Assembly (NCBI RefSeq): GCF_003419895.1
Contig: NZ_QPMM01000011.1
Span: forward strand, 248,001 to 312,000
From: Chitinophaga silvatica
Lineage (GTDB): Bacteria; Bacteroidota; Bacteroidia; Chitinophagales; Chitinophagaceae
Reading direction: 5' to 3'
DNA length: 64,000 nucleotides
In this document: positions 36,925 to 45,886 of the stretch, in pieces
Layout: each line of letters starts with the position of its first letter
How positions within the stretch are numbered: the stretch's first letter is position 1
Made by a program: the position numbers and the translations under genes
The notes under the pieces: generated by a model
The model's input: the letters and a program-made list of their open reading frames with translations, nothing else
What the model was told of the DNA's origin: nothing
Databases searched by the model: none

Positions 36925-38262
36925 ATGAAAAAACTTCTCTTTTTAATATTCTCTGCTGTATCGTTATCGGTATCGGCACAGCAAGCGAAATATGTAGTCT
37001 TAATCACTATTGATGGATTCCGGCCAGATTTTTATATGGAACAGGGATGGGGAACACCTAATTTAAAAATGATGAAAGATAGTGGTGCCGCTGCAGAAGG
37101 GGTGTATGGTGTATTTCCTACCGTCACTTATCCTAATCATACTTCTATTATTACTGGTACCAAACCGGCAAAACATGGCGTATATTATAATGCCCCTTTT
37201 GAACCCACTGGGGCAAGCGGTAAATGGTATTGGGATTATAAGTCCATACAGGTGCCAACTTTATATACAGCTGTGAAGGCTGCCGGAAAAACCAGCGCCA
37301 ATGTAATCTGGCCTGTAACTGTAAATGCCCCGATCGACTATAATATACCGGATATCTGGCCTGTTGGGAAGGGAAATGATCGCTTGGATGCAACAGCTGC
37401 TGTTACTTATCCGGCTTCTTTATGGCAGGAAATTCAGGAAAAAGCAACAGGAAAGCTGAGTCCTGATGATTTTAGTATGGTGAGGGAGGAAATGATCATG
37501 GATGAAAATGTGGCAAGAATGGGTGCTTATATGATCACCAGATATAAACCTACTTTTACAACCCTTCATCTGGCCTGCACAGATCATTATGAACATATGC
37601 AGGGGAGAGATGGTTATCTGGTACGTAAAGCTATTACGGGCGCTGATCGTGCTATCGGAACTATTTTGGACGCACTGGTAAGAGCAGGAATTAAAGATAG
37701 TACCACTGTTATTATTACAGGTGATCATGGGTTTGTAGATATTAATACAGCATTTGCTCCAAATGTATTGCTGGCAAAAGCCGGGTTAATGAATAATGTA
37801 GGAAAGGGCGACTGGAAAGCTCAGTTCCATTCGGCTGGCGGTGCTGCCTTCCTGCATTTGAAAGATCCTAAAGATCAGACAACCTTAAAGGCCGTAGAAC
37901 AACTATTGGCAAACCTTCCTGCCGAACAAAAGAAGCTGTTTAAAATAGTTTCGAAGAAGCAGTTGGATGAAGCAGGAGCTGATCCTAATGCTGCGCTGGC
38001 TCTGGCTGCTACTCCGGGTACTACCATCAGTGGCAGTGCAAACGGAGAAGTAGTTAAACCTGCAAAGGGAGGAACACATGGATTTTATCCTGATTTCAAG
38101 GAAATTCAGACTGGTTTTATTGCATATGGTGCTGGTATCATTAAAAAAAGTACGATAAAGGAAATGCAACTGATTGATGTTGCACCAATTATTGCAACAT
38201 TGCTGTCATTGGATTTTAAAACGGCTGAAGGGAAGGTGCCGGCCGGAATACTGAAACCTTAA
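36925..38262 (+). CDS. Secreted nucleotide pyrophosphatase/phosphodiesterase (NPP family)
   Basis: 445 residues from the ATG at 36925, with signal peptide MKKLLFLIFSAVSLSVSAQ. Alkaline-phosphatase superfamily enzyme of the ectonucleotide pyrophosphatase type. The metal site Asp30 (ITIDGFRPDF) and nucleophile Thr68 (FPTVTYPNH) are followed by ligand clusters TDHYEHMQG, ITGDHGFVD and the final His in GGTHGFYPD. It hydrolyses phosphodiesters or pyrophosphates in the periplasm. Its place at the end of the susCD operon suggests that the imported ligand carries a phosphodiester. Confidence 0.92.
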   Translation: MKKLLFLIFSAVSLSVSAQQAKYVVLITIDGFRPDFYMEQGWGTPNLKMMKDSGAAAEGVYGVFPTVTYPNHTSIITGTKPAKHGVYYNAPFEPTGASGKWYWDYKSIQVPTLYTAVKAAGKTSANVIWPVTVNAPIDYNIPDIWPVGKGNDRLDATAAVTYPASLWQEIQEKATGKLSPDDFSMVREEMIMDENVARMGAYMITRYKPTFTTLHLACTDHYEHMQGRDGYLVRKAITGADRAIGTILDALVRAGIKDSTTVIITGDHGFVDINTAFAPNVLLAKAGLMNNVGKGDWKAQFHSAGGAAFLHLKDPKDQTTLKAVEQLLANLPAEQKKLFKIVSKKQLDEAGADPNAALALAATPGTTISGSANGEVVKPAKGGTHGFYPDFKEIQTGFIAYGAGIIKKSTIKEMQLIDVAPIIATLLSLDFKTAEGKVPAGILKP

Positions 38263-38269
38263 ACGCATT

Positions 38270-38296
38270 GGGCTGGCCTTTGGTCAGCCCTTTTTT
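38270..38296 (+). terminator. Rho-independent terminator after the NPP gene
   Basis: GGGCTG / CAGCCC stem with a 9-base loop, followed by TTTTTT (38291-38296), 8 bases after the phosphodiesterase stop. The stop codon of the convergent flippase-like gene (38284-38286) lies inside the hairpin. Confidence 0.88.
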
Positions 38297-39309
38297 GTTC
38301 GTATCTCCCTTCTGTATAATATTAGTCCAGCTGGCATTGGTAACCAAAATGATAATAATCTGTAAAGCAGGGTTACAACAATTGAGGTTCCAACCGGTGC
38401 TCCCAGGCTCGTAAAGAAAAGTACCATACTACTTTCATAAACGACTAAAGCACCCGGTGTAATTGGTAGTATTGCAATGATCCTGGTGCTCATAAATGCA
38501 AGGATTACCACGAAAGGAGAAATTTCTATCCCCATACCCCAGAACAAGGCAAATACAGTGGCACTATCGGCTAAAAGTACCAGCAGCTGAAATACTATCG
38601 CTTTAATTACTTTTTGGGGCTCTTCTTTCAAAAACTTTATTTCCTGTTGTCCACCCTGTGAAAAGTCGAATGACAGCTTCTTCTTAAAAAATTTTATCTT
38701 CTTTAATCTATCAAAAATACTAACTAAAAATTTCTTCTTACCTGCCAACAATATCAGAGCACTCAGGATAATGAAGATCAAAATACCAGCGGCTAAAGTA
38801 ACTTTAACGAGGTGAGGGGATTTAAAAAAGAGCAGGCAACTAAAGAATAATGGTATTATCAGGGCTTCAATTGCTGAATAATAACATACCATTTCGGTAA
38901 CAATTAAAGTAATGGTATCTGAAACCGGTAATTTGAATTTTTGTAAAAAATTGAAAATATAGGTATTGCCACTGAGGCCGCCACTGGGAACGGTTTGATT
39001 AAAGAAAAGTGCAATGATCGCGGCTTTACTAAGCTCCCATAAAGTAGGGAAGGGATCTAATTTGTAAGCCGTTAACAGAATTTGATAGACTATTGCAGCA
39101 AAAAGATAAGTTAGTAACTGAAAACATATTGCAAGAATCAGCCAATAGACTTTCACTTCCTTCAATAACAGAAATTCTTTTTTGATCTCAGGAAGATAAT
39201 GTATGACTAGTACCAGTGCAAAAACTATGAATATAGCAGTCCAAACCCAATATGAGGTATTAATTTTTTCTTCCTGATTTCCTGTTTCATTTTTAGGTGT
39301 TGTAGACAT
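38284..39309 (-). CDS. Polytopic membrane protein, MprF-flippase-like (LPG synthase TM region family)
   Basis: 341 residues with about eight hydrophobic helices. It matches the transmembrane domain of lysylphosphatidylglycerol synthase/flippase (UPF0104-type). Markers are FFNQTVPSGGLSGNTYIFNFL, FSQGGQQEIKFLKEEPQKV, STRIIAILPITPGALVVYESSMVLFF and the terminal LYRLLSFWLPMPAGLILYRR. In MprF this domain flips aminoacylated lipids; stand-alone versions are of unknown substrate. It lies 3' of the GNAT and tRNA-Cys-like genes on the same strand, with 169 bases between it and the tRNA. Confidence 0.88.
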   Translation of the reverse strand: MSTTPKNETGNQEEKINTSYWVWTAIFIVFALVLVIHYLPEIKKEFLLLKEVKVYWLILAICFQLLTYLFAAIVYQILLTAYKLDPFPTLWELSKAAIIALFFNQTVPSGGLSGNTYIFNFLQKFKLPVSDTITLIVTEMVCYYSAIEALIIPLFFSCLLFFKSPHLVKVTLAAGILIFIILSALILLAGKKKFLVSIFDRLKKIKFFKKKLSFDFSQGGQQEIKFLKEEPQKVIKAIVFQLLVLLADSATVFALFWGMGIEISPFVVILAFMSTRIIAILPITPGALVVYESSMVLFFTSLGAPVGTSIVVTLLYRLLSFWLPMPAGLILYRREIRTKKG

Positions 39310-39478
39310 TAACTACTATGTTTTCCAGATCCATTTATCTGCCCATAACGGATATTAATATTGGTAACACCGGATAGATGTCTTTGTTGGAAAATTGAAG
39401 AAGAATTTTGATGATCATTTACCTGTTTTTTTTGATTATTGATTGTAAATGAATAAGATAGATTGATGTTTTTGTTTG

Positions 39479-39549
39479 AGGTCGGAAATGGATTTGAACC
39501 ATTGTATAAGGTATTGCGTACCCTTGCCTGACCACTCGGCCATCCGACC
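39479..39549 (-). tRNA. tRNA-Cys (GCA) with aberrant anticodon loop
   Basis: The minus strand folds as a 71-base tRNA: acceptor GGTCGGA/TCCGACC (7 bp), D arm GCC/GGC with a GAGTGGTCA loop, anticodon stem AGGGT/ACCTT, variable loop ATAC, and T arm AATGG-TTCAAAT-CCATT. The anticodon is GCA at 39517-39515. The discriminator base is U73, a Cys identity element, and CCA is not encoded. The anticodon loop is ACGCAAT: position 33 is C instead of the near-universal U, and A32/T38 could pair and shorten the loop. So it is either a divergent second tRNA-Cys, a specialised one, or a decaying copy. Confidence 0.82.
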
Positions 39550-39587
39550 TTTCAAAAGGTTAATGGGGTTAACTTATCGTTTGTTAA

Positions 39588-40040
39588 TTATTTCCACCAG
39601 TGGTAATAGTTATGGAGGCCATCATATTCGAATTCGCAACGCGGATACAGGTTGTTACCAATATCATTTGTTTTTTCTGTTTCAAGCATGAGCCCACATG
39701 CGTTTGTTTCGTTACACCACTCCTTGCTCCGATCTATCAAGGCAACCGAAATCCCTTTTCCCCTGTAATCGGGATGTACAAATAAATCACTTAATAACCA
39801 TTGCTTCTCAAGCCTGGTATAGTGAAATAATTTGTAAAGCTGTACAAAGCCAACAGCCTTGCCTTCAGCAATGGCTAAAAAGATGTCAGATTCGTTATTC
39901 AGCAACCTTTCTTTAAGAAATGCTTTCCCTTTTTCTACATCCGAAGCCTGACGGTAGAAAATGCGATAAAGGTCGAATAACCCTGCTGTTTCATCTAAGT
40001 CTTCCAACCCCGCTTTTTTAATTTTGAAATCCATTGCCAT
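39588..40040 (-). CDS. GNAT-family N-acetyltransferase next to MocR 2
   Basis: 150 residues (or 148 from Met3 at 40034). GNAT fold with the CoA motif LFVHPDYRGKGISVALID (Arg93-Gly-Lys-Gly96) after the strand WLLSDLF. The N-terminal helix pair LFDLYRIFYRQASD is typical of the amine-acetylating branch. The substrate is unknown. It is divergent from the second MocR gene, and its stop is 38 bases before the variant tRNA-Cys on the same strand. Confidence 0.9.
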   Translation of the reverse strand: MAMDFKIKKAGLEDLDETAGLFDLYRIFYRQASDVEKGKAFLKERLLNNESDIFLAIAEGKAVGFVQLYKLFHYTRLEKQWLLSDLFVHPDYRGKGISVALIDRSKEWCNETNACGLMLETEKTNDIGNNLYPRCEFEYDGLHNYYHWWK

Positions 40041-40056
40041 AAAATTTTAAGATTAT

Positions 40057-40119
40057 ACCACAAAGGTATTTGACAGATGGACTACCTTTGTGGTCCAGAT
40101 TATAGTAAATAAGTAGTCC
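40057..40119. promoter_or_regulatory. Divergent promoter/operator between GNAT and MocR 2
   Basis: A perfect 12-bp inverted repeat ACCACAAAGGTA (40057-40068) / TACCTTTGTGGT (40083-40094). Each arm contains TACCTTTG, a full match to the Bacteroidota -7 box TAnnTTTG, one reading left toward GNAT and the other right toward mocR. The MocR half-sites GGACTACC (40079), GTGGTCC (40090) and GTAGTCC (40113) repeat the exact 11- and 23-base offsets of the first mocR operator. So the regulator would sit directly on the -7 box of its own promoter. Confidence 0.82.
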
Positions 40120-40122
40120 AGT

Positions 40123-41571
40123 ATGTTTCCATTCGAGCATGTAATTACCATTGATTCAGGGAGTAATGTTCCTATATACAAGCAAATTGCTTTTTCGATC
40201 ATTAATGCGATCAGAGGAGGTACACTGAGGGCGGGTACTCATCTTCCCGGTAGCCGGGAATTGGCAAAACTATTAGGTGTTCACCGTAAAACGGTAATTG
40301 CGGCATATGATGAGCTGAATGCACAAGACTGGATTACTATTATTCCAAGAAAGCATGTAGAAATATCTGAACGTATTCCTGTGCTTCAGCCACGAAAATG
40401 GAATACAAAGGAGCCGGTAATGGCTTATAAAAACAGGCTGAATTTACCTTTCAGAATAATTGAAAAGGATCATAAAAAACATGGTGTTACCTCCATTCCT
40501 GAAATGATTATTGATGATGGCCACCCGGATGTTAGATTGTCTCCCATTGATGAATTATTAAAAACATACAGGTCTTTTACGGCCAGAAAGTCTGCCATTA
40601 AAAATGCGCATATTGGAACAGAGCAAGGCACCAGAAAACTGAGAGAAGAATTGGTGAAGTATTTATCTGAAACGAGGGGATTGAATATTTCTACAGAAAA
40701 TATTTTAATAGCTCATGGGGCACAAATGAGCATTTATCTTACTGCCCAAATTCTTTTGAGTGCCGGATCAAACGTTGTGGTGGGAAATCCCAATTATCCT
40801 GTTGCCAATAAAACCTTTGAAGAAGCTGGTGCAACGCTTATAGAAGTAAAAGTCGACGGCCATGGAATAGATACTGATGAAATTGAGGTTCTTTGCAAAA
40901 AGAAGCATATTCAGGCTGTATATGTTATTCCACATCATCATTATCCTACTACGGCTACACTGAGTGTGGAGCGTAGATTGAAATTACTGGATTTAGCGAA
41001 CCGCTATTCTTTTGCCATTATTGAGGATGATTACGACTACGATTATCACTACACTTCCTCTCCTTATTTACCCTTGGCGAGTGGTAGTCATAACGGCAAC
41101 ATTATTTATATCGGATCATTTTCAAAAATTTTGGACCCTTCCCTTCGCATGGGTTTTATGGTGGCACCGCAAGATTTCATAGATCAATGTACGGCATTAA
41201 GAAAGCTGATTGATGTAGGGGGAGATGGATATATGCAAAATGCTTTGGCTACGATAATCAGTAATGGTGAACTTAAAAGACATCTCAAAAAAGCAAAGAA
41301 AATATATCATCAACGCAGGGATTTTTTGGATACCCTGTTGAAAGAGAAATTAAGTAAATTTATTTCGTATACCTTACCGGCGGGAGGGATGGCTATTTGG
41401 GTGAAATTAAACAAGGGATATGCTGTTGGCAAGCTAAGTAATAACCCACAGCTTAAGATTAGTAGAATTGATACCAAACTAAATGCTTTTCGGTTTGGGT
41501 TTGCATCGATGGATCATAAGGAATTGAAAATGGCAGTAGATAGTTTGGAGAGAATTTTTGCAACTTATTGA
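40123..41571 (+). CDS. MocR-family regulator 2 (GntR HTH fused to aminotransferase domain)
   Basis: 482 residues, a close paralogue of the regulator at 28613 along its whole length (for example VYVIPHHHYPTTATLSVERR, IIEDDYDYDYHY and the PLP Lys335 in GSFSKIL). The winged-helix residues HLPGSRELAKLLGVHRKTVIAAYDEL differ little from paralogue 1, consistent with the near-identical operators. It probably autoregulates and controls the divergent GNAT gene in response to PLP or an amino ligand. Confidence 0.9.
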   Translation: MFPFEHVITIDSGSNVPIYKQIAFSIINAIRGGTLRAGTHLPGSRELAKLLGVHRKTVIAAYDELNAQDWITIIPRKHVEISERIPVLQPRKWNTKEPVMAYKNRLNLPFRIIEKDHKKHGVTSIPEMIIDDGHPDVRLSPIDELLKTYRSFTARKSAIKNAHIGTEQGTRKLREELVKYLSETRGLNISTENILIAHGAQMSIYLTAQILLSAGSNVVVGNPNYPVANKTFEEAGATLIEVKVDGHGIDTDEIEVLCKKKHIQAVYVIPHHHYPTTATLSVERRLKLLDLANRYSFAIIEDDYDYDYHYTSSPYLPLASGSHNGNIIYIGSFSKILDPSLRMGFMVAPQDFIDQCTALRKLIDVGGDGYMQNALATIISNGELKRHLKKAKKIYHQRRDFLDTLLKEKLSKFISYTLPAGGMAIWVKLNKGYAVGKLSNNPQLKISRIDTKLNAFRFGFASMDHKELKMAVDSLERIFATY

Positions 41572-41695
41572 TTTCCGGACATTGATTGTTCATTTTCGAA
41601 CAAATGTAGTAGTATTAAATAGTTGACAATGAGATGAATATGAAGGTGGCACAATGACTGCTAATGTATATCCGTTATTCATTACTTATATTGAT

Positions 41696-44077
41696 ATGAA
41701 CTTTCAGAATCTGAATCTCACAATACGCAACTTGCGAAAAGACAGGGTTTATACTTTAATAAACGTTACTGGTTTGGCGATTGCAATGGCAACTTTCCTT
41801 CTAATTATTCAAAATGTAAGGTTTGAGAAGAGTTATGAGAATTTCTATGAGAAAGCCGATAATATCTATCGTATAACCTTGAACCTCTATAAAGATGGTT
41901 CTTATATTACAACAGATTGTGAAACTCACCCCGCTTTTGCTCCATTAGTTAAGGAACGTATTCCTGAAGTAAAGGATTATGTACGAATGCAGCGGCTGGA
42001 GAAATGTGAGGTAACTACAGCTCAGCATAAAGCATTCCTGGAAACTAATATCTATGCGGTTGATTCTTCCATGCTCTCTATCTTTAATCAGCAATTTATA
42101 GCCGGAGACCCTGATAAAGCACTCAAAGGTCCAATGGATGCTGTGCTTACCGAAACTACAGCTCATAAATATTTTGGTAATGCTAACCCTATAGGACAAA
42201 CGCTCAGTTTATCGGGTCAAACTATGACTATTGCCGGGGTTGTTAAAGATCCTCCAATTAATACGCATCTCAAATTTAATCTGCTGCTTTCCCTTCATTT
42301 TGTGGAAGTGTTAGGTTATGACCTAAGCTATTGGGGCGGAAATAATAACTATACCTACCTTGAAATGCAGCCAGGAACAAATCTAAATGCTTTTAATACA
42401 AAATTGACGGCTTTATCTAAGTCGCTTCCTCAACTGAAAGATAAGCTGTATAGTGCAGAACAACTTAAGGAAATTCATCTCTATTCCAGGAAATCATTTG
42501 AGCCAGAAGCTAATGGCGATTCGAGAATAGTTCAATTTCTGTTCATTATTGCCTTTCTGATTCTGGTAATAGGCATTATTAACTATATAAATCTTACCAC
42601 TGCACGTTCAGCCGAACGCATGAAAGAAGCAGGTGTCAGGAAGTTGCTAGGTGCATCCCAATGGGCACTGATAAAACAATTTTTGTTAGAATCGTTTGTC
42701 ATTAACATTTTAGCTTTTGCATTAGCGCTTCTGCTGATACAACTGGCATTGCCTTATTATAATACTATTGTTGGTAATACTTCCGCCTCAGGGATTTATA
42801 CAGATGCCAAATTCTGGTGTAGCTGCGGAATATTATTTGTTGCAAATAGTCTGCTATCAGGTATCTATCCGGCTTATGTATTATCATCAGCAAAAGCTAC
42901 CAGTAGCATTGGACGAATTTTTACGAGTAGCCGTGAGGGGAGTACTCTCAGAAAAACATTGGTAGTCGGGCAATTTGCAATCGCTTCAATTGTTTTGGTT
43001 GCTTCACTGGTAGTTTATAAGCAATTGTCGTTTATGCGCCATCAAAATCTGGGGATGAATCTTAACCAGGTATTGGTAGTTAGGGCGCCGGATCTGTTAA
43101 ATGACACTACAAGTGCCTCAGCCTTTAAAAGTGAGTTGCAACAACTGGCAGGGGTTAGTAAAGTATCTATTGCGGGTTGTGTACCAGGACTTGGTTTAGA
43201 AATGCTCTCTACTACTTCAAATGTTACCAGGCAGGGAGATTCTAAAAAATCAAGCTATAACTATTATGTATATGGATTTGATGAAGATTTTACTAATATT
43301 TTGGATATGAAAATGGTTGCTGGTAATAATTTCAAAGGTCACTCGAGCTACGGAAATGAAGTTGTAATAAATGAGGAGGCCAGCAAAGTACTAGGCTTTA
43401 GCAGTCCTCAGGAGGCAGTTGGACAAAAATTGAATTTCTATGATGAACATCCGACTGTAATAGGTGTGCTTAAGAATTTTCATCAGCAAAGTCTGAAAGG
43501 TGCATTGCTACCAATGATCCACCATTACCTGAGCGATAAAGCCAACTATTTTGCCATTAAAATTACTAGTGGCGATATGGAGAAGATTCTGGCTTCAATA
43601 GAAAAGAAATGGGATTCACAGTTCAGAAATCATCCATTCGAATATTTTTTTCTTGATGACACATTTAATCGGCAGTATCAGTCTGATGTTCGTTTAGGAA
43701 AGATCATCAACATCTTTTCGATATTTACCATCTTTATTACCTGTTTAGGTCTTATGGGGCTGGCTGCTTATAATGTTTATAGGAGAACCCGTGAAATTGG
43801 TATTCGTAAGGTACTGGGTTCCAGTGTCATTGCTATTATATGGCTGTTAACCCGTGATTTCATTAAATTGGTTTTAATTGCATTCATCATTGCAACGCCT
43901 GTTGCCTGGTGGATTATGAATGAATGGTTACAGAATTTCGTATACCGAACCAGCATTCCCTGGTGGGTATTCTTATCCACAGGTGGATTGCTGATAATTA
44001 TGGCAGTTTGTACAATAGGTCTGCAATCTATGAAGTCGGCAATGATGAATCCTGTAAAAGCTTTAAGGAATGACTGA
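41696..44077 (+). CDS. ABC transporter permease (FtsX/MacB type)
   Basis: 793 residues from the ATG at 41696 (MNFQNLNLTIRNLRKDRVYT); an earlier ATG at 41654 adds 14 unlikely residues. It has the two-unit MacB layout: TM helix, periplasmic core domain, then three TM helices with the FtsX signature ERMKEAGVRKLLGASQWALIKQFL. This is repeated in the second half (TREIGIRKVLGSSVIAIIWLL). Such proteins couple ATP hydrolysis to periplasmic work or lipoprotein/peptide export. No ATPase gene is adjacent. Confidence 0.9.
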   Translation: MNFQNLNLTIRNLRKDRVYTLINVTGLAIAMATFLLIIQNVRFEKSYENFYEKADNIYRITLNLYKDGSYITTDCETHPAFAPLVKERIPEVKDYVRMQRLEKCEVTTAQHKAFLETNIYAVDSSMLSIFNQQFIAGDPDKALKGPMDAVLTETTAHKYFGNANPIGQTLSLSGQTMTIAGVVKDPPINTHLKFNLLLSLHFVEVLGYDLSYWGGNNNYTYLEMQPGTNLNAFNTKLTALSKSLPQLKDKLYSAEQLKEIHLYSRKSFEPEANGDSRIVQFLFIIAFLILVIGIINYINLTTARSAERMKEAGVRKLLGASQWALIKQFLLESFVINILAFALALLLIQLALPYYNTIVGNTSASGIYTDAKFWCSCGILFVANSLLSGIYPAYVLSSAKATSSIGRIFTSSREGSTLRKTLVVGQFAIASIVLVASLVVYKQLSFMRHQNLGMNLNQVLVVRAPDLLNDTTSASAFKSELQQLAGVSKVSIAGCVPGLGLEMLSTTSNVTRQGDSKKSSYNYYVYGFDEDFTNILDMKMVAGNNFKGHSSYGNEVVINEEASKVLGFSSPQEAVGQKLNFYDEHPTVIGVLKNFHQQSLKGALLPMIHHYLSDKANYFAIKITSGDMEKILASIEKKWDSQFRNHPFEYFFLDDTFNRQYQSDVRLGKIINIFSIFTIFITCLGLMGLAAYNVYRRTREIGIRKVLGSSVIAIIWLLTRDFIKLVLIAFIIATPVAWWIMNEWLQNFVYRTSIPWWVFLSTGGLLIIMAVCTIGLQSMKSAMMNPVKALRND

Positions 44078-44103
44078 TGTAATTGCAGAAGCTACCGGTT
44101 TAC

Positions 44104-44138
44104 CTCCTGCCTGAATAGTGATAGTATTCAGGCAGGAG
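44104..44138. terminator. Bidirectional terminator hairpin
   Basis: 14-bp perfect inverted repeat CTCCTGCCTGAATA / TATTCAGGCAGGAG with a 7-base loop, lying midway between the stops of the convergent permease (44077) and serine hydrolase (44146) genes. Confidence 0.75.
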
Positions 44139-44145
44139 TAAAATT

Positions 44146-45618
44146 CTATTTGTTTTCAAGCATCTTCAATTGTTTAGTAGCATTTGCATTTTCTGGATTA
44201 AGGTCCAGCGACTTTTTATAATTTGTTACGGCAGCGGGAGTCTGGTTGTCGAGAGCCAGTGATTCTGCATAACTATCATACGCATTCCAGGATTGAGGAA
44301 ACTCTTCTGTGACCAGTTTAAGGATTTGTACTGCATCTTTAACTCTTTTATGATTCAGCAGATAATAGCCCAGTGAGTTTAATTCATCCTCAGTTCTTCC
44401 AAAATCATATTTCTCTTTCAGCTTCACTTTCGCCTGCCTATAAAATGCTATGGCTGTATCAAGTGACTGGTGCACCACTAATTCGCCCATGTGAGAAACG
44501 ACGGAAGGTTTAGGTTTGTCGTAAGGAATATTGTTTATTATAGCAAAAATTCGATTGGTGATAGGGTCTAAATCCATGCTATTATCGTCTACCAGGTTGC
44601 TAAGCAATGTTATCAGCTCATCATTTTGTGTTTCATAAAGCAATACTGCCCTAAATCCAAAAATTCCTCCGGTATGCGCATGGAAAGTTACCTCCCGGTT
44701 AAGACCCGGGTATATGAATTTATTTACCCCAATACCATAAGCATATTTGTTGAGATATGGTGTAAACATTATTTCAGTATTTTCTGCAGATAATAATTTG
44801 TTGCTGTGCAGGGCTTTATTCCACAACATTAAATCGCCAACTGTACTATAAATCGCACCCGCGGAAAGTACTGAAGATTCCATATTGATATAAGTACTAT
44901 TGGTAAAATCTCCATAAACATTGTCATATCCGATTGCCCGGTTTTTGACAATTGTAAATGGGTTATCTATACCACTGTTTTTCATACCTACTACATTAAA
45001 AATCCTTTCCTGTAATACATTTCCATAACTTTTGCCGGTTATGGATTCTATTATAGCACCCAGGATATAATAACCGGAATTGCAGTAGCTGTAAACCTTA
45101 CCGGGTTCGGATTCTAAGGTATCGCTGCAATATTTCTTTACCATTTCCTCCCTGGAGAGCTTTACAACGGCTATTTCCGATGTAAAATTTGGCCGGCGAG
45201 TAAAGTCTGGAATCCCGGAAGTATGTGTGAGGAGCTGATGGATGGTTACCTGGTTTCCCACATCTTTCCTGTAATAAGGAAGATACCTGGAAATTGGGTC
45301 CTGAAGATTGAGCTTACCTTGTTCTTTCAGTTGCATGATCAGCATGGCTGTAAACTGTTTGGTAACAGAGCCAATGCGAAATTTAGTATCTATGGTATTA
45401 GGAGTACCAGTTTCTCTATTAGCAGTTCCATATGCTTTCTGGAAGATGATCTTTCCTTTTTTCATTACCAGGGCAGTTCCGGAAAATTCATGCATATCCT
45501 GGTAGGCTTTAATTACCTCATCAATTTTTTGAGCTTCATTTTGAGCAGATAATTTAACAACTGGCATAAAACTGAGAGCAAATAGTAAAATGGCGGGTCC
45601 GAATTGGAGCTTCAACAT
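44146..45618 (-). CDS. Secreted serine hydrolase, beta-lactamase/PBP4* family, with C-terminal TPRs
   Basis: 490 residues with a signal peptide (to about residue 25, LSAQ). The class C beta-lactamase fold shows Ser84-Val-Thr-Lys87 (IGSVTKQFT), Tyr178-Cys-Asn180 (YSYCNSGYY) and His315-Thr-Gly-Gly318. After about residue 370 come tetratricopeptide-like helices (YYLLNHKRVKDAVQILKLV, then EDNQTPAAV and YKKSLDLNPENANATKQL). Such proteins are peptidases or esterases in the periplasm; the substrate is unknown. It is monocistronic. Confidence 0.88.
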   Translation of the reverse strand: MLKLQFGPAILLFALSFMPVVKLSAQNEAQKIDEVIKAYQDMHEFSGTALVMKKGKIIFQKAYGTANRETGTPNTIDTKFRIGSVTKQFTAMLIMQLKEQGKLNLQDPISRYLPYYRKDVGNQVTIHQLLTHTSGIPDFTRRPNFTSEIAVVKLSREEMVKKYCSDTLESEPGKVYSYCNSGYYILGAIIESITGKSYGNVLQERIFNVVGMKNSGIDNPFTIVKNRAIGYDNVYGDFTNSTYINMESSVLSAGAIYSTVGDLMLWNKALHSNKLLSAENTEIMFTPYLNKYAYGIGVNKFIYPGLNREVTFHAHTGGIFGFRAVLLYETQNDELITLLSNLVDDNSMDLDPITNRIFAIINNIPYDKPKPSVVSHMGELVVHQSLDTAIAFYRQAKVKLKEKYDFGRTEDELNSLGYYLLNHKRVKDAVQILKLVTEEFPQSWNAYDSYAESLALDNQTPAAVTNYKKSLDLNPENANATKQLKMLENK

Positions 45619-45886
45619 CGTTATAATCTTTAGAGGGATTGATTTGAAATTATTTTAGTAGACTAATATAGTTTTTTTATAATGCAAACAATTTTCAGTA
45701 ATAAAAAATTTTCTTTTTAACTATTTCGGCAAATATCTGTTATAGTAAGTAAATATATTATATAACGAGAAGAAAATCTGTTATCAATTTATGTACTACA
45801 GGTTTTACGGAAATCAAATTAAACATCATTTTAAGTTTTTTGTCAAATTACCAGCTTAGATGATAAACCATACGAGTTATCTGGTT

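Noticed and set aside
39479-39549. Reading the tRNA as a class II tRNA (Leu/Ser) because of the GCCGAGTGGT D arm
   Set aside because: The variable loop is only 4 bases and the anticodon is GCA; a short D stem of this form also occurs in tRNA-Cys.
41654-41695. Upstream ATG for the ABC permease
   Set aside because: The 14 extra residues are unlike the family's N-terminus; MNFQNLNLTIRNLRKD from 41696 fits the usual start.
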